A stretch of DNA of 64,000 bases from Planococcus citri (taxonomy: Eukaryota; Arthropoda; Insecta; Hemiptera; Pseudococcidae): positions 20,202,580 to 20,266,579 of the forward strand of contig NC_088678.1 in the NCBI RefSeq assembly GCF_950023065.1, in the 5' to 3' direction. The notes below the pieces were generated by a model that saw nothing but the letters and a program-made list of their open reading frames with translations, was not told where the DNA came from and made no database searches. The position numbers and the translations under genes were made by a program. Below, one piece after another: positions 10,280-25,200 of this stretch (its first letter is position 1; each line of letters starts with the position of its first letter).

Positions 10280-13200
10280 CTAAAGTAATGAAAAAATTAA
10301 ACAGATTAGGTAAATGATGATGAAGGTGAAAAATTGAAGGGAAAAATGGCAACACTGGACTGTGAGGCGGTTTTCATCTTACCAATATTGTTGTATCCTA
10401 AGAAAGGCCAAGGTTTCGACGTTCTGCCTTGAATATCAGCCAAATACAGCATGAGAAACTCCCTCAAATCATCTTGCTCATCTTTGACTAGCGATAAGGG
10501 TGTCTGGCCTGCGTAAGTTGAAAGCAGAGGATCGGCTCCGTAGGCCAGAAGCAATCGTACCAATTCCACGTTACCATGTTCCACAGCCTCGTGTAACGGT
10601 CTAAAAATGTAACAAGATGAAAAAAACATTGGTTAGGTGCTTCGAAGTTGGTCTGTGAAGAGATCTTTTACGAAAGTCAAGTTACCTGATTCCGCCTTTG
10701 GCACTGGCACTGACGTCAGCTCCGTATTTGAGCAACATTTTGGCTATTTTTAGGTGACCTCTGGTGCAAGCCTCGTGTAAAGGAGTGTATCCGGCGTTAT
10801 CTGTAGGAGATGGGGTGCAATTCATCTTTTCCAAGCAATACGAACTGATATCCTGTGAAAAAACAAATAATATTTTAGTAAAAAAAAAATGAGTCTGGAC
10901 TCTTTATTTTCTTCAACTATCACAGTCACACTCTGATCAATTTTAAAATCAGTGCCATGATTCTCAGTCTCATGATTGAGAAAAATAAAAAAAAAATAAA
11001 AAATATTCTCACCGAATATCCCAATCTGGCAGCTTTATGTAACACAGTCTCTCCGATTCCTTTATTGACCACCCATGACTTGATTTCATTCTGAATATCC
11101 TCGATAGATTCCGGAGTTGGTCGGATAGGGGCTACAGGCTGCAACAAAATAATAAAGTGAATTAAATAATTATTTCGGCACATCGACTCAATTAATTTAT
11201 CCACTGATGCATTGAAAAAAATCACCTTTTTTTGAAAAAAAAAATATAAAAAAAAGAATTTGTAGGTGAGTGAGTAAAATTTAATATAAGAAAACTAATT
11301 TTTCCAATTTTTTAAACGTGATCAATAAACGATTTAAAATTTATAAAACTGCATGGCATTATCAGAAATGATCTTTTAAGGCATGTTTGTCTCCGCAATA
11401 AAACGACGATAAATGATTTAAAAATCTGTAACTTTCATACTTTCAATAAGTTCAAGATGAATAGCTTGGACAGTTGGAACAGGCTACACGTGCATTTTAC
11501 ATCAATAATCATCATTCATTCAGATTATAATAATAAGTATGTGACCAATTAGGAACAAGAAAATATGCATTCAAAATGTTGAACTACATAATTACACCAT
11601 CGAATTCCCCTTCTCAAAACCTCCCATTTTTTAGACCCCTTGCAGGTTCCTTAGGTCAGTTTGGGCTTAAAATTGGCTGAAATGAAAATCCCAAAACCTG
11701 AACCGATTCAACCCCAAATCGAAATAACTTTCTCAATCCCAAAACAAATCCTGAAACCGAAATGAGAATTTATAAAAATGAATCCTGAAACAATTCCATG
11801 CAGGGCTGTTAAATTACCGTAATTTATTTGCTGGTAAAATACGGCGGTAAAATACGGTATTTTACGGTATTTATGGTATTTTACCAATTTGGATATGAAG
11901 AGTTATTTGTAGTTTGACTTCGAACTTCAAAGTTCTGAACTTCTGACCTGCCTCTGACGTAAATTTTCATCTGTTTTAGGTGTTATTAGAAATTATAGGA
12001 AATTTTCCATGGACATTTTTTGGAAATTTATGGGGAAAATGTTTGGCAAATCATAAATTTTCATTGAAATGTGGAAAGAAAGATAGAAAAAAAGTGTTCA
12101 ATTTAGCTTTTTGGTAAATTATGGTAAAATACGGTAATAAACTTTTGGTAAAATACCGTAAAATACGGTAAAATACCGCCATAATTTACCAACATAAATT
12201 ACCTTACAGCCCTGATTCCATGCAATCCCAAAATGAATAAATTTTGAACCCAAAATTGAAATCCAATCGCAAAATCATTATGGTGTCACTGCTCTGCAAA
12301 CTCTGATAACTCAAAAACTTTGGTAACTCAAAGCAGAGTCTGTTCCTCTTAAACTCCTCACAAGACTCGATGTAAAATTCACTTCTCTATCTCAAAATGA
12401 AAAGTCTGATGTCTGACACTCTTTATAACTCAAATAAAATTTCTTGAGAAATATAGAAAAAGCCTCTGTAAGTTGAACATTGCTAACATTTTGCCTCTAT
12501 ATAACTTGAAAATTAGAAGCTCATTCCTCGGTAGTATAGTGGTAAGTATCCCCACCTGTCATTAGAAGCTCATTGATGCAAACCTCTTTTTACATACTTA
12601 CATGTACTAGTTATCTTCAAATGGCACTAGACAATCTCATTCACACAGGTGTGTGATAGATGTGATTCCACTTCATTCTGCTAAAAAACATTTATCTGAT
12701 TCAAACTTTGCTAACTCGAAATATACCAAAAATGAACCTCCATAACTCAAAAACTCTAATAACTCGAAGTCAACTCCTTCTACCTTCAGCTTTGAGTTAT
12801 TGCAACTCCACTGCAGTTATCATGCTTAGGAGGATTGGGATTCTCCAGTCTCAATAGATGATTTCAATGAAATGTCACAATGTCGTCACTTGATGGACAG
12901 TTGCAACGTGATTGGCTAATGGTATAGCGACAATTGTTCGAAAGCGCTTTTGACAACATTTTTGGACCTAAATTAGCATTACATTAAATGGGGAATCTAA
13001 AATCTATAAAGAAATAAGAAGAAAGCTTGTATGATTTTAGGGTCTTTTACAACGCAGAATCCAAATTTAACAAGCGTTTTCCTTACTTATTTTTATAGAT
13101 TTCAAATTCTCCATTTAACATAATGCTAATTTAGGGCCAAATTTGTTAGTTGATAATGAAACTGACCAATCACAGCACAGCTGTCCGTCAAATGACCTCA

Positions 13201-16200
13201 CTGTGACATTTCATTGAAATCGTCTATTCTTTAGCAAAGCAAATTCAGTTCTAAATCCAGTTCTGAATCCAATTCTTTTGCTGTTCTCAATTCCCTGTGA
13301 TTCCCAAATAGGTACGTTTTTCAATTTTCAACTTCAGGATTTAACAGGGCTGTTAAATTACCGTAATTTATTCGCTGGTAAAATACAGCGGTAAAATACG
13401 GTATTTTACGGTATTTATGGTATTTTACTAATTTGGATACCTATGAAGAGTTATTTTTTGTAGTTTGACATCGAAGTTGTGAACTTCTGACCTGCCTCTG
13501 ACGTAAATTTTCATCTGTTTTAGGTGTTATTAGAGATTATAGAAAATTTTCCATGGACATTTTTTGGAAATTTATGGGGAAAATTTTTGGTAACTTTCAA
13601 ATCATAAATTCCCATGGAAATTTGGACATTTATGAAGGAAAGATGGAAAAAAAGTGTTAATTTGGCTTTTTGGTAAATTATGGTAAAATACGGTAATAAA
13701 CTTTTCGTAAAATACGGTAAAATACCGCTGTAATTTACCAACATAAATTACCTTACAGCCCTGGGATTTAATGAATAAAGACTATAGGAGGATACAGGAT
13801 AAGTATGGTGAATTTGCCCCAGAGAGCTTTAGGGTTGATATTTGCATGGATGGTGGGTAACTGGGTACCCTTGAGCACCTTCCCTCAGGAAAGTTTCAGA
13901 CCCCCCCCCCCCCCAAGCTGCATACCGATATAAGTACCAAAATACCAATACCAGCAATACTGGCTTTTTGAAAAAATTTATAAATACCGTTTTACCAATA
14001 CCAATTAGCAGATAGATGAAGTACCGATTTACAAAATACCGATAAAGTTTTTGAAACGGTATTACAGTAAGTCCCGCTTATTAGAATCGAGTTGGGACCA
14101 GGTATGTTTGATTCCATAAACCGGAGTATTCCATAAAGCAGAAGGATAAAAAACGCCAAATTCCAAATTTTGTTGAAATTATAACAATTTTTGATGTTTT
14201 GTGAAGTTGATTTCAATGATTTTTCTGGTTTTTAGTTACATATAGTCTTCTAATATATTTTGAACACTTCTTTGGATGATTTTTATAAAATTTTACAAAA
14301 GTTTCATCAGCTATTGCCAATTTTTACCAACTTTAAATTTTCATTTCATTTTTTTATGACATTTTAATACGTTTTCAACACTTTTTCATTCAATTTTCGT
14401 TAAATTTTGCTAAAATTCGTGATTTTTTCCAACTTTTGAAGATTAGTCAATTCCATTAACCGAGTGAAATGTGCTTTTCTATTCTAATAGGTGGAAAAAT
14501 TAGCATGTAAGAAGATACAAACGTTCTGTCCCAGCACATTCCATTCCATTAACCGAATTATTCTATTATCCACAATTCTAATAAGCGGGACTTACTGTAA
14601 TACCAAAATACCAATACCGAAATAATTTTCAATGGTATATTTTGGTATTGGTAAGGATCCGCACAAAAATGGGAATAGCGTTTTAAATGTGTTTTTGACC
14701 CCTAGAAAACATATATCACACTTCGGGAGTAATAACTAATAAGGTGACATCTCAAAAAAGTGAAATTTTACAGGAGAGTGATTTTCTTTTTTTTACAAAC
14801 TTGATTCATTATTTTTATCAACTTATAATTAATTGTGAGGAATGAATAGCACCTCATTTTAAAGATCTGGTAGTGGTATCCTACCTTCATTTAGCATAAG
14901 AACACTTTGAAAAATAAAATCTTAAAGAGGAAATATTTCAATGTTTGGAAAACATTTTGAGTTAGAACCTTTCATTGAAGTTGATGTGGAGGCGGAAGGA
15001 AGCGTCCAAAAAAAATTTCATATTAGCAAAGTTGTAGAGAATTAAATTTCCAATCGACATACTGTCGTTAGTTTTTTTCTAGAGTGCTTAGTTTTTGAGT
15101 TTTTCTCAAAAAACTAAAATTTCATATGTGCAAATTCATTTTTCTGAAAAGTGATCAATTTAAAAAAAAATTCCATTTGGTACAAACCAATAAAAAATGC
15201 ACTCCTTGTGACTATTTCTAGCTGACAAACATTCAAAACAATCAAAACTGTTTGTTAACACTTTGTATGCATGAAATTTGCTCAAAAAAGGTGGAGTTTT
15301 TTGAGATGTCACCTTATAACTCCAAACAACTTGCAATGTTGTTGGGATTTTGAGTTAGGCCATTTCGGTTTTTTACATGATCTAGATAATGTACCCAACT
15401 CAAAGTGTTATTTTTGGTCGAGGGGGGGGGGTCATACAAGCCCCAAAAATGCAAAAACATCAAATAATTTTTTTTTTGAGATGTGGTCTTATTACTCCCG
15501 AGGTGCGATATTTAAAAAAAAATTGAGGTGGGCCATGGTCAAAAGTTTAAAAAACTTACAGAAGGGGTAAATTGGTAAACGAGGTGTTTTTTCCACATGA
15601 ATCGACCCCCCCCCCCCCCACGAACACAAATATAACGTCCAATTTTATATTACCCTCATCCATAACCCTCCAGTGCCTCTGCCCCCACTCCAATTTTCAC
15701 TATATTGAAAGTTGAGATATTTTCATAATGTTGGTGTCGTTTCCATATGAATCCAACACCCCGAACACGAATATGAAATCCAATTTTATGCTACCCTCAT
15801 CAACACCCCTCCAGTGCCTCTGCCCCAGGTTAATTTTCACCATATTGAAAGTTCAGATATTTTCATAATATTGGTGTCGTGGAGTTGATCAAAATTGGAA
15901 GCCCTTTAATCCCCGAGGGATGCCTAGATCCAGTAATTAAACAATTTTGTAGCAGGACCATTTCCACCATAAAGAACAATTTTTTAGAAAAAAAAAGTTG
16001 TATGTCTCATCAGTTTCTCTCTTAATCCCTCACATTTTTCAAAATATAAGAACCAGAGAAATTCTGAAGATTCAAAATAAAAATTGGAAAAATTCTGAAG
16101 GTCCGAATCAATCGAAAAAAATCACTCAGAAATTCGACCTCAGCAACCTCAGTTCAGTAGAAATTGACATTTTCAAAATAAGGAGAGGACTAGAGGGGCA

Positions 16201-19200
16201 TTGAGGGATCCAAACGATATGTCACACATCAATTTCAATTTTTTTGAAATTTTGACCACGTTTGAGAGCGATAGGAGGAGGTTCAGAAAAATTGGATCAA
16301 ATAAAATGAAAATTGTTCGAATTCGGTGTTTTTGAATTAATAACAATCAATATGCCACTCCAGTTGAAATTTTGGGAAAATTTCAATAGAAATTGGGGTA
16401 TGTATTTGAACTCAAAATCTTCGAATTAATTAAATCTATACACATTTCGAAATAATCGACCTCGAATTCAGGAATAAAGAGCCGAATAAGACAAAACGAA
16501 ATTAAAATTTCATACTCTTCCAACATCCTTGCAAAATGCCTCCCCAAAAATGCTAAACATTCGTCCCAAACACACAAAATATTACAAAACTGATCTACTC
16601 TACGGCGACAGAATGAAAAGAATATACGATTCGCGTGTTAACAATAGAACTGGTAAGAAAATTACCTTTTTACGTTCTTTGTCGTCGATTTCGTCGTCAT
16701 CTTCTTTCTTCTGTTTCTTCTTCTTGCGAATGTAATCGAAGCCGGACGAACGACATTTCCTTCGAAACGATCTGCTTTTTCTTTTCACGACGTTTTCAAT
16801 TTCAGTTTCGTTATTATGTTTGCAGTTTTCGACGGCGGCGACGGCGACTGCGACGCTGGCAGCGTCGTCGTTGGTAAAAGACGCCGCGTCTCTATACACG
16901 AAATCCACCGTATCTTCGAAATCTTTGCAGCCGTTCTTCTCGTCTCCGCGACGCTTTTCTTCCTCCATTAATAATTTCAACTTGGCGAAACTTTTGTGCC
17001 ACCCTTTTAGACATCCGTTGGTTGAATTTTTAACTTTTTTATCCCGTATTACGTCGTCGTCCTCGATAGTCGTGTCGCTGACGGGAGGCGCTGAAGCTGG
17101 TCTGTCACAGCCGAACACTTGTTTTAGAGTCGCGTTGTGCTTCATTTCTTTCGTTTGCGTTCGCGTACGAGATTCCAAGATCACAGTTTTGAATTGATTG
17201 GCGACCTGGTGTTTTTCGAATACTTCCTTGAACACGTCCACCGTTTCTTTGCGGAAATATCTGCCAGTGACATAGAGACAAAATAAAATTATTCGCTTGT
17301 TTTATGTGGGTTGAATTATTTTTAACAGGTGAGAAACATATAAGAGACTACTCAAGAGTACGTATGTAAACAGAATGTTAAATCTGGGCTACTTTTCTGC
17401 TGATCTCTCTAGTTTCTAGCAGTATTTCTCCACTCAAAGGTACACAATTCCCCAAATTCTCACTTAATATTCTTTCATCCCTTATCTAACACTCATAACT
17501 CATCGATTTTATCCACTTTTCACACACCCTTCAACTCAGTCCATACCTAGCTGAGTATCTGATAACACAAAATTGATGGGAAAAGTCCTTTCCACTGGTC
17601 CAACAACATCATTGAGATTTCTTGACATGTCCAGTTTCGATGCCAATAATTGTTGGAAAAAATAAGTTTCACCCCCCCCCCTCCTTATCAAAATTTCGAC
17701 TACTTTCATGAATTTTTGATTTTTGACGAATTTGTTAATAATTATTTTATTAATGGTTTGAAAAAATATCAATCTTCTACAGACTAAAACCAAATTTAAT
17801 CATTTCCAGCCAATTTTCATCTCTCTCCCAAGTAGTTGGATCTTGTGAGAAAATGATTCCCAAATTTTCAATTTTCTTCTGAATCCGAAAAAGTTGTCCC
17901 CCTCCTCAATTAAAAAAAATTTCATTCAAAATTTTCAGTTCTTGCGCAAAAAATTCTTCTAAATAGCCCCTCGTTAGTTGTGTTCTCCCTGCAGAGGTCC
18001 CAATATTGAAAAAAAAACTTCTAAGGAATAAAAATGAATAGGAATTGGTAGGTAGGTAAAGTAAAATTTGTCGAAAATTTCTCCAATATGCTTCATCCCC
18101 CCCCCCCACAACGATCTTTAAAAATTGTGGGGGGAAGAAATCACTCTATTTAATAAGTAAAAATAATTTTGAAATAGTCTATTTCAGTGTCAAAATTTCT
18201 TCAAAGAAGCCCCTTTCCAATAAGAAATATTGTTTAGCTCCCTAGCTTTTTTTTTTTTCAATTATTCAATTTCACCTTTTTTGAACATATTTTCTCACTT
18301 CTAGGAGGACTTTGTACATTTTTTTCAGAAAAAAAAGTCATTTTAGGAACCAAAAAACTTTGAAAAAGTAACCAAAATGTAACAAAAAAATTGACAAAAC
18401 ATGGGCAAAACATCCTAATGCAGAAACAAATTATCAAAAAAACCATAACTCTTTGTTTTTTAATTAATCTGAAAATGAATCTCGATAGAAACTAGTACAA
18501 TTTTCTCAAAAAGCAAGACTTTCTGGCATTAATTATTGTTACCAAAAAAGCGAGTTTTTTATTTGAAACTTGAGGCAACAAAGTGAGAATTTTGTAATAA
18601 TTTCTGGCAAAAAGCGAGACATCTGACAATTTAAACAACAGAAAAGGGGTTTTATTGCAATTTCAGGCAAAAAAAACGACACACGATTTTTAAAATGTGA
18701 GTCTTTTTGGATTATTCAAAAAAAACACGATTTTTAGCCATTTTTGGCTAAAAAAATGAGACTGACCTAAATTTTACCAGAAAGCAGGGCCTCATGGTAA
18801 TTTATGTGTATGGCAAAAAAACGATGTGTTTTTCTATTTTTAACATTTTTTGGTAATTTTTGGCAAAAAAGTAAGAGTTTTGAATATTTTTTTAAACAAT
18901 GAGACTTTGGAATTTTTTGCGAGAAAGCAAACTTTTTAGCAATTTTTTTAGCAAGAAATGAAGTTTTTTGGCAACTTTAAAACCATTTTTGACAAAAAAC
19001 GAGACTTTGGCAACAATTTTTGGCAAAAAAAGACCTTTGAGTATTTTTTGAAAAAAATGAGACTTTTTAAAATTTTTTTGAAAAAGCCAAATTTATATCA
19101 ATTTTTTGAAAAATGAAGCTTTTTGGCAACTTGAAATCAGGTTGCCAAAAATAAGAGCCTTTTCTTGGCGATTTGGACAAAGGGCGAGATATTTTGCTAT

Positions 19201-22200
19201 TTTTGGTAATTTTTGACAACTTTTAACAAAAAGTGGGACTTTTGAGTATTTTTTTTAAAATAAGACTTCTTAGAATTTTTTTGAGAAAGCAAAATTTCCA
19301 GAAATTTTTAGGAAAAAAACGAAACTTTTTGGCAATTTGAAAAGAAGTGGGATTTGTTCCTATTTTTGGCAAAAAACGAGCTTTTTCGTGGCGATTTGGG
19401 CGAATAAGGGCGAGATATTTTGCTATTTTTGGAAATTTTTGACAATTTTTAGCAAAAAGGTGGGACATTGGAGTATTTTTTGAAAAAAATTAGACTTTTT
19501 GGAATTTTTTCGAGGAAGCCAAATTTTTAGCAATTTTTTAGAAAAAAGCGAAGCTTTTGGGAAACTTGAAAAGTGGTGGGATTTTTTACTATGTAGATAT
19601 TAATGGCAAAAAAAGGAGCCTTTTCTTGGCGATTTGAACAAAGGGCGAGATATTTTGCTATTTTGGAAGCAACATTTTTAGCAAGAAAAAAAAGGCGAGA
19701 TTGTTGCTATTTTCAACAAAAAACGAGGCTTTCTGGAAAATTGGACGAAGAAAACGAGACTTCGATAGTAATTTTGGCAAAAAGCGAGATTTCGGGGCAT
19801 TTTTTGAAAGAAATTAGACTTTTTGGAATTTTTCGCCAGAAATTAAAATTTTTAGATTTAGCAGGAAATGAGACTTTTTGGTAATCTTAAAAAAGGAAGA
19901 TTTAAAAAAAGAAAGGAAACAAACAAGACTTGGACGATTTTTTAATTTTTTTTAAATTTTGAAAAATTGATTCTTGTTAGGGACCAAAATTTTGAAAAAG
20001 GTATTCAAAAGTTACTTCGGTAGAAATCAACCAATTACAAACCTTGGATGTTTTTTTTTTTTGAAAAACCAATTATTTAAAGCAATTCTGAAATAAAAAC
20101 AAAACATGGAAAAATTTTAAAGAGTTTTTTACTGTCAGTTTCATAATAATTTGGGAATCCAGGGAAGATTTTTCGTTGAAAAGAGGCGAATGTAGAAAAA
20201 TTATGACACATACACCAAAAATTCAAAAAAAAAGAAGATTCATTTCACTCTTTGGGAACTGTAAATAAAACCAACCAAGATACTAAATAAAATTGATACT
20301 TTTTAAAACTTGGGTTTCTTCTTGGGAAAGGAGTAATTTAGAGAAACCCTTCTGAAGAAATTGAAAATTTTCAATAAAATCTTTTTTTCATTTTTTGAAC
20401 TTGCTCGCCTCAATTTTTAGTTGATGGTGAGAAGATTATAATTTTCAGGAATTTTCTTCTTCATAAAAACCAATAATCAACTTTAACTAGTAGGAGCATA
20501 AATTATAAAAAGAATTTTGAGGTAAATTGACCCCTCCTTCTCCCTGAAGGTCCATTTTCTATCACCAATCAAAATTATTCCCAGACGTTCGCCTTCTACG
20601 AATTTTCAGTTAAGGTCAAAAAGTCAACATGACCAGAAATTCTGATTCCAATTTTGGTAGCTCTGTTTCCTTTCAATCTCCCCTCCCCCCCCCCGAGGCA
20701 GAAATTCGTCATATAAGGCCAAAAAATAAAATTTGAAATCCATAAAGTCCACCTCCAGAAACTCATAACCTAGAACAGAGCTTCAAGTTCAATTTCTCAA
20801 TCATAAAAAACTTCGAATTGAAAACCTGTCCACCTTTTTGAAAAATTTTGAAGCATATGACCCCCCCCCCCATCGTATCACTTTAATGAGCACCAATGGT
20901 ACCTGGCTAAATTATCCTTTAATGTTCATATATCACAACATTTTTCGAATTGAAATTTTCTGTATTTTATTTTTCAATCAAAATAAGGTAAACAGAAGCA
21001 TTGTGAGGCGTGAAATTTGTAACTGCTCCCTCAATCATTAAAATTTATTTCTGTTTAAAATAAAGTGCTGAGGACACACAGGACACACTGATGAGTCAAA
21101 ACTAAAAATAAAATCGATATTTGGATTTCAAAATCTCAATTCAGAAGAGCACTGGATACATCACTTCATTTTCTCTCAACTTTCTAAAATTTTTAAAAAT
21201 TTGGGACGAGAAGAAAGTGATTAGAAAAGAACTGAAGGATCTCTCCATAAAATCTGAGGATATTCCCACGTCCCAAAAATTTTAATTTTTTTTAACCATC
21301 AAGAGCACTAGTGGGAAGGGGGTTCACAGTGTTTGGATCGAAAAAAATGGGCAAATTTTTGAACTCGGTACCTTAGAATAAATTATTAAGAAAAAATTCG
21401 TAATCCAAGTTACTTTTGATGATTATTTTCAAATTTTTTTCAAAATTGGGCACCTTTGCCTCCTCGATGTGTCGAGTTACAATTTTTAAATCATTCAAAT
21501 TTTCAAATGAAAACTTTTAAATTTGATACTCGTACTTGTCACCAAACCTGTCGAAAACACCAATTTTCCCTTCACGACCTTCGCTTATCCTCTCCGCCAT
21601 TTCTCCTTCTTTCAACTTCCCAGTCAAAATGGCCAAAAAAACAACACCCTGATCAGAAAACTCCTGCAATCGAATAAAAAATAAAACACATACCCGATCA
21701 ACGAATCCTCGACAATATCCTCCTTCTCATCGTCATCCGTCTTGGCTGAATCTTTCGATTTCCTCGAGTTATTCTTCCTAGCCGGATCATTTTTACTATT
21801 CAACTTGGTCTTCAAACTATCCAAACTAGGAGTAGGCAGAAGTTCGGGCCCATCGGACGACTTGGGTATTATTTTGATTTTATTCTCGATCATGAGCTGA
21901 GTAAGGCTGGTAACCTTATGCTCCTCTTCGATCTTCTTGTGTTCTTCGATCTTCTTATCGAATTTCTCCTTGAGCACTTTCACACTGTCTTTGAATTCTT
22001 TGGTGTTGGATACTTTGGATTCGTCTTTGTTACGTTTCTTCGGCGACGTTTTGGATTCTTTGGGGCAATCGTTCAATAAATCTGAATCGGATTCGCTACG
22101 ATCCAGATCAGGTAAAGAGCTAGCTCCTCCGTTATTCTTCGGCCAATTGGGAGGTTTCGCTATGTTGATTAGTTTAACGGGCATTCTCAGCGAATACTTG

Positions 22201-25200
22201 TAATTAAATAGTTCTTCTTCCCACGTTGGCGGTTTTGGCGGTTTTATATCGGGAGGTGGTGGAGCTGGGGGCGGTTTTTTGCGCTCCTCGTTTTTTGACT
22301 TGAGAGGCGATTTTGTTTTGGCTAATTCGGACTTTTTTGGCGATGGTTTTTTCGCCGGTGAAGAGTTTTTTTCGTCGACTACGATATTTCTGGATCGCAG
22401 ACTGCGTCTGGTGACGTCTTCGACTGGTTGATCTTTGGGCTCGGTTTTGATTACTGGTTTTTTGTTTTTGTCGCTCTGTTTGGAGGAGCTTTTTTCAGCG
22501 TTTTTGTCTTTTTTACTCGATACAGGAGATGTTTTCGGTTCGGTTTTGATGGATTGTTTGGTCGGCGTGTCTTTGGTAGAAGATTTAGAGGGTGTTTTGT
22601 CATCGCTGGATTTAGCTGGAGTGGTTTTTTGACTGGAGTCGTCCGAAGACTTATCTTTCGATTTGATTTTACCGTCGTCTTTTTTCGATTTGAATTTCTC
22701 GTTCGGTTTCAACTTCGGTTTGGGTTTCTCTTCTGGTTTGTCTTTTTTGCACTTGTTGTCTTTGGTCGATTTATTGTCATCTTTCGAACGATCCAATTTC
22801 GATTTAGATTTATCTTCTGGTTTATTGTCGGGGGAGGATTTATCTTTCGATTTGGATTTCTCATCCACGATGGGTTTTTTAATCGCGGGTTTCTTATTGC
22901 GCTGTTCTTCCAGTCGTGATTTTTCTCTTTGGCATTCTTGTCTGGTCATCTTACGTGTCATGATGGGCTGTTGTTCTTCGGAAGTGGTGCTATCGCTGCG
23001 AGTCTTCTGGCCTGATTTGGTGGTGGCTTTCAAAGCATCCAGACGAGATTTACGAGTTTCCATTCGCCTCAGCATTCGGTGACGTACTTTTTCACGCTTC
23101 GGGTCGATGTTTTTACCCTTCTTGCGAGTGATTATCTTCTTCTTAGGGGGTACTTTCTTCTTCTTTTTCTTCATCACGACTTTGGCTTTCTTCGAGGGTG
23201 TCTTTTTGATCGGAGCTTTGTAGCTGTCATCTGTGTCGGAGCTTTCAGCAGCCGAGCTATCCTCTAGCGAGTTTTGTATTCGTATTCGAGTTGTACCGAT
23301 ATTGCTACGCTGGTCTCTCGTCTCGATCGCCCCATTAAGCTTCCTTCTGCCTCTGGTATCTTTCAAAGATTTCCTCCTGACTGCCTCGTAACTGCTATCG
23401 GAATCGGTAGACTGGTCACTTTCTTCGTCCTCCTCCTCCTCGTCTTCTTCGTCTTCATCATCATCATCATCCTCGACTTCTTCATCGTCGTCTTCTTCTT
23501 CGGACTCTTGTTTATCGTCTTCGCTTTTAGACGAATCTCGATCGTCTTCTTCGATTTGTTCTTTTTTAATCCTATGAGCGACTGGAATCGGTGCAGGTTT
23601 AAGAGGAGCGTTGTCGTCATCATCATCGGACTCGTCGTAAATGACTTCTTTTTTAATTTTGCTGCGTATTAATGGTTTATCGTCGTCCGAGTCGCTGCTC
23701 GAGTCGGTGTCCATTTTAGAAACAGATAGGGCAGGTGGTATGGCTGGTGGGGCTGGAGGAGGAGGTGGAAGCAGCGAGGGAGCTGGTGGATCTTCTTCGG
23801 TGGTCGATAGTTTAGGGGCTGGTTTCTTCTTACGACCTCGTTTCTTTTGGCCACCGTTACTGAACTGCTGGATGAGCTCGTCGCACGCTTCTAGCCATTT
23901 CGAATCGTCCATCGAGAAATCCTGGAAAATACGAAAAAAGTTAATTTAAAAAACTGATAAGATTTTTGTAATACATACTTGATTATATACAGATAAAAAT
24001 TATGATGGGAAATTATTTGTGGGTGAAGGGAGGGGGAGGGGAGGGGGAACTCGCGATTTAATCGATGTTTCAAACGCTGTTTCGAAATTGCGTATCGTCG
24101 AATTTTTTTCGATTTCAAGGAAAGAGAAATGCCATTTTTATGGAGTCGTGAGGGTTTTAAAATCAGAAAATTAAGTAATCGTCTTAAAAAAAAATTCAAC
24201 CCTATCAAATTCAAGTGATTTTTAACCCTCAAACCCCTCCTTCATTTCTTCTAGGAGACTTAAGCATGGAATATCACACCCAAACATTTTAATTATTTTC
24301 AAAAACTTACTCATATTAGAATATCGCGAAAAAAAGATGTACCTAAACCAGAAAGAAGGTTTGCTTATTTTACAAAAAATTACTCAAAATGACTTGAAAG
24401 TGAATGAAATATTCTTCAAAGCACCAGAAAAAAACGGAATACTTATTTAAAAAAAAATCAAGAAAAATTAAAATAAAAGAGCAAAACAAAAATTAATAAA
24501 GCATCAAAAAATTGAGAAAACCATTGTAAAGTTGACGAAATCCTCTTTAAAATTATAAAAATCATTACAAAAAATTTAAAAATTTCCAAACCCATAAAAA
24601 AGGGCTCCTAAAATACTGAGAACTCGTTAAAAACAGGAAAAAATATATTGTCAAGTTGATAAAATTCCTCTAACAAGATGGAAAAGTCAATTTAAAAAAT
24701 GTGGTAAAAAAATTCAAAAACATGAAAAAAAAATCAAAAAGTTAAAAAAAAATATCATGATAATACTTAGCATACTTAAAACAAGGAAAAATTTCGTAAA
24801 GAATTTTCAAAATGCAAAAAATGAGTCAAATGTACCAGAAAATTGTTTAAAACTGTACGAAAACGAATAAAGTATTAAAATGAAGAAAAATACTCTAAAA
24901 AGTTGATAAAATTTCATTAAAACTGCAAAAGTCAATCAAAAAAATGTAAAAATCTACAAAAATATGATAATGAGGTCAAAAATTATAAAAAGAAATGTTC
25001 AAAATGTCAAAAAAAAATGCATAAAATATTATTAAAGTTGCAAAAAAAATTTCAAAATGAAAAAAAATATTCAAAATGTAAAAAAAATGAGTCGAATATG
25101 CCAGAAAATAGGTTAAATGATATAAAAATGAATAAAAAATCATTAAAATTGAGGAAAATATATTAAAGTTGGAAACATTTCTCAAAAATTTAAAAAGCAG

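Noticed and set aside
12525..12560. A functional tRNA-Asp gene
   Set aside because: The 3' half (variable loop, T arm, acceptor strand) is absent and a direct repeat follows at once.
22428..22919. Long + strand frames opposite BCOR exon 7
   Set aside because: They are antisense shadows of Lys/Ser/Asp-rich codons, giving Phe/Val/Leu-rich text without splice context.
23363..23626. Met- and Lys-rich frame inside exon 7 on the same strand
   Set aside because: It is an alternative frame of the GAT/GAA-rich acidic block of BCOR.
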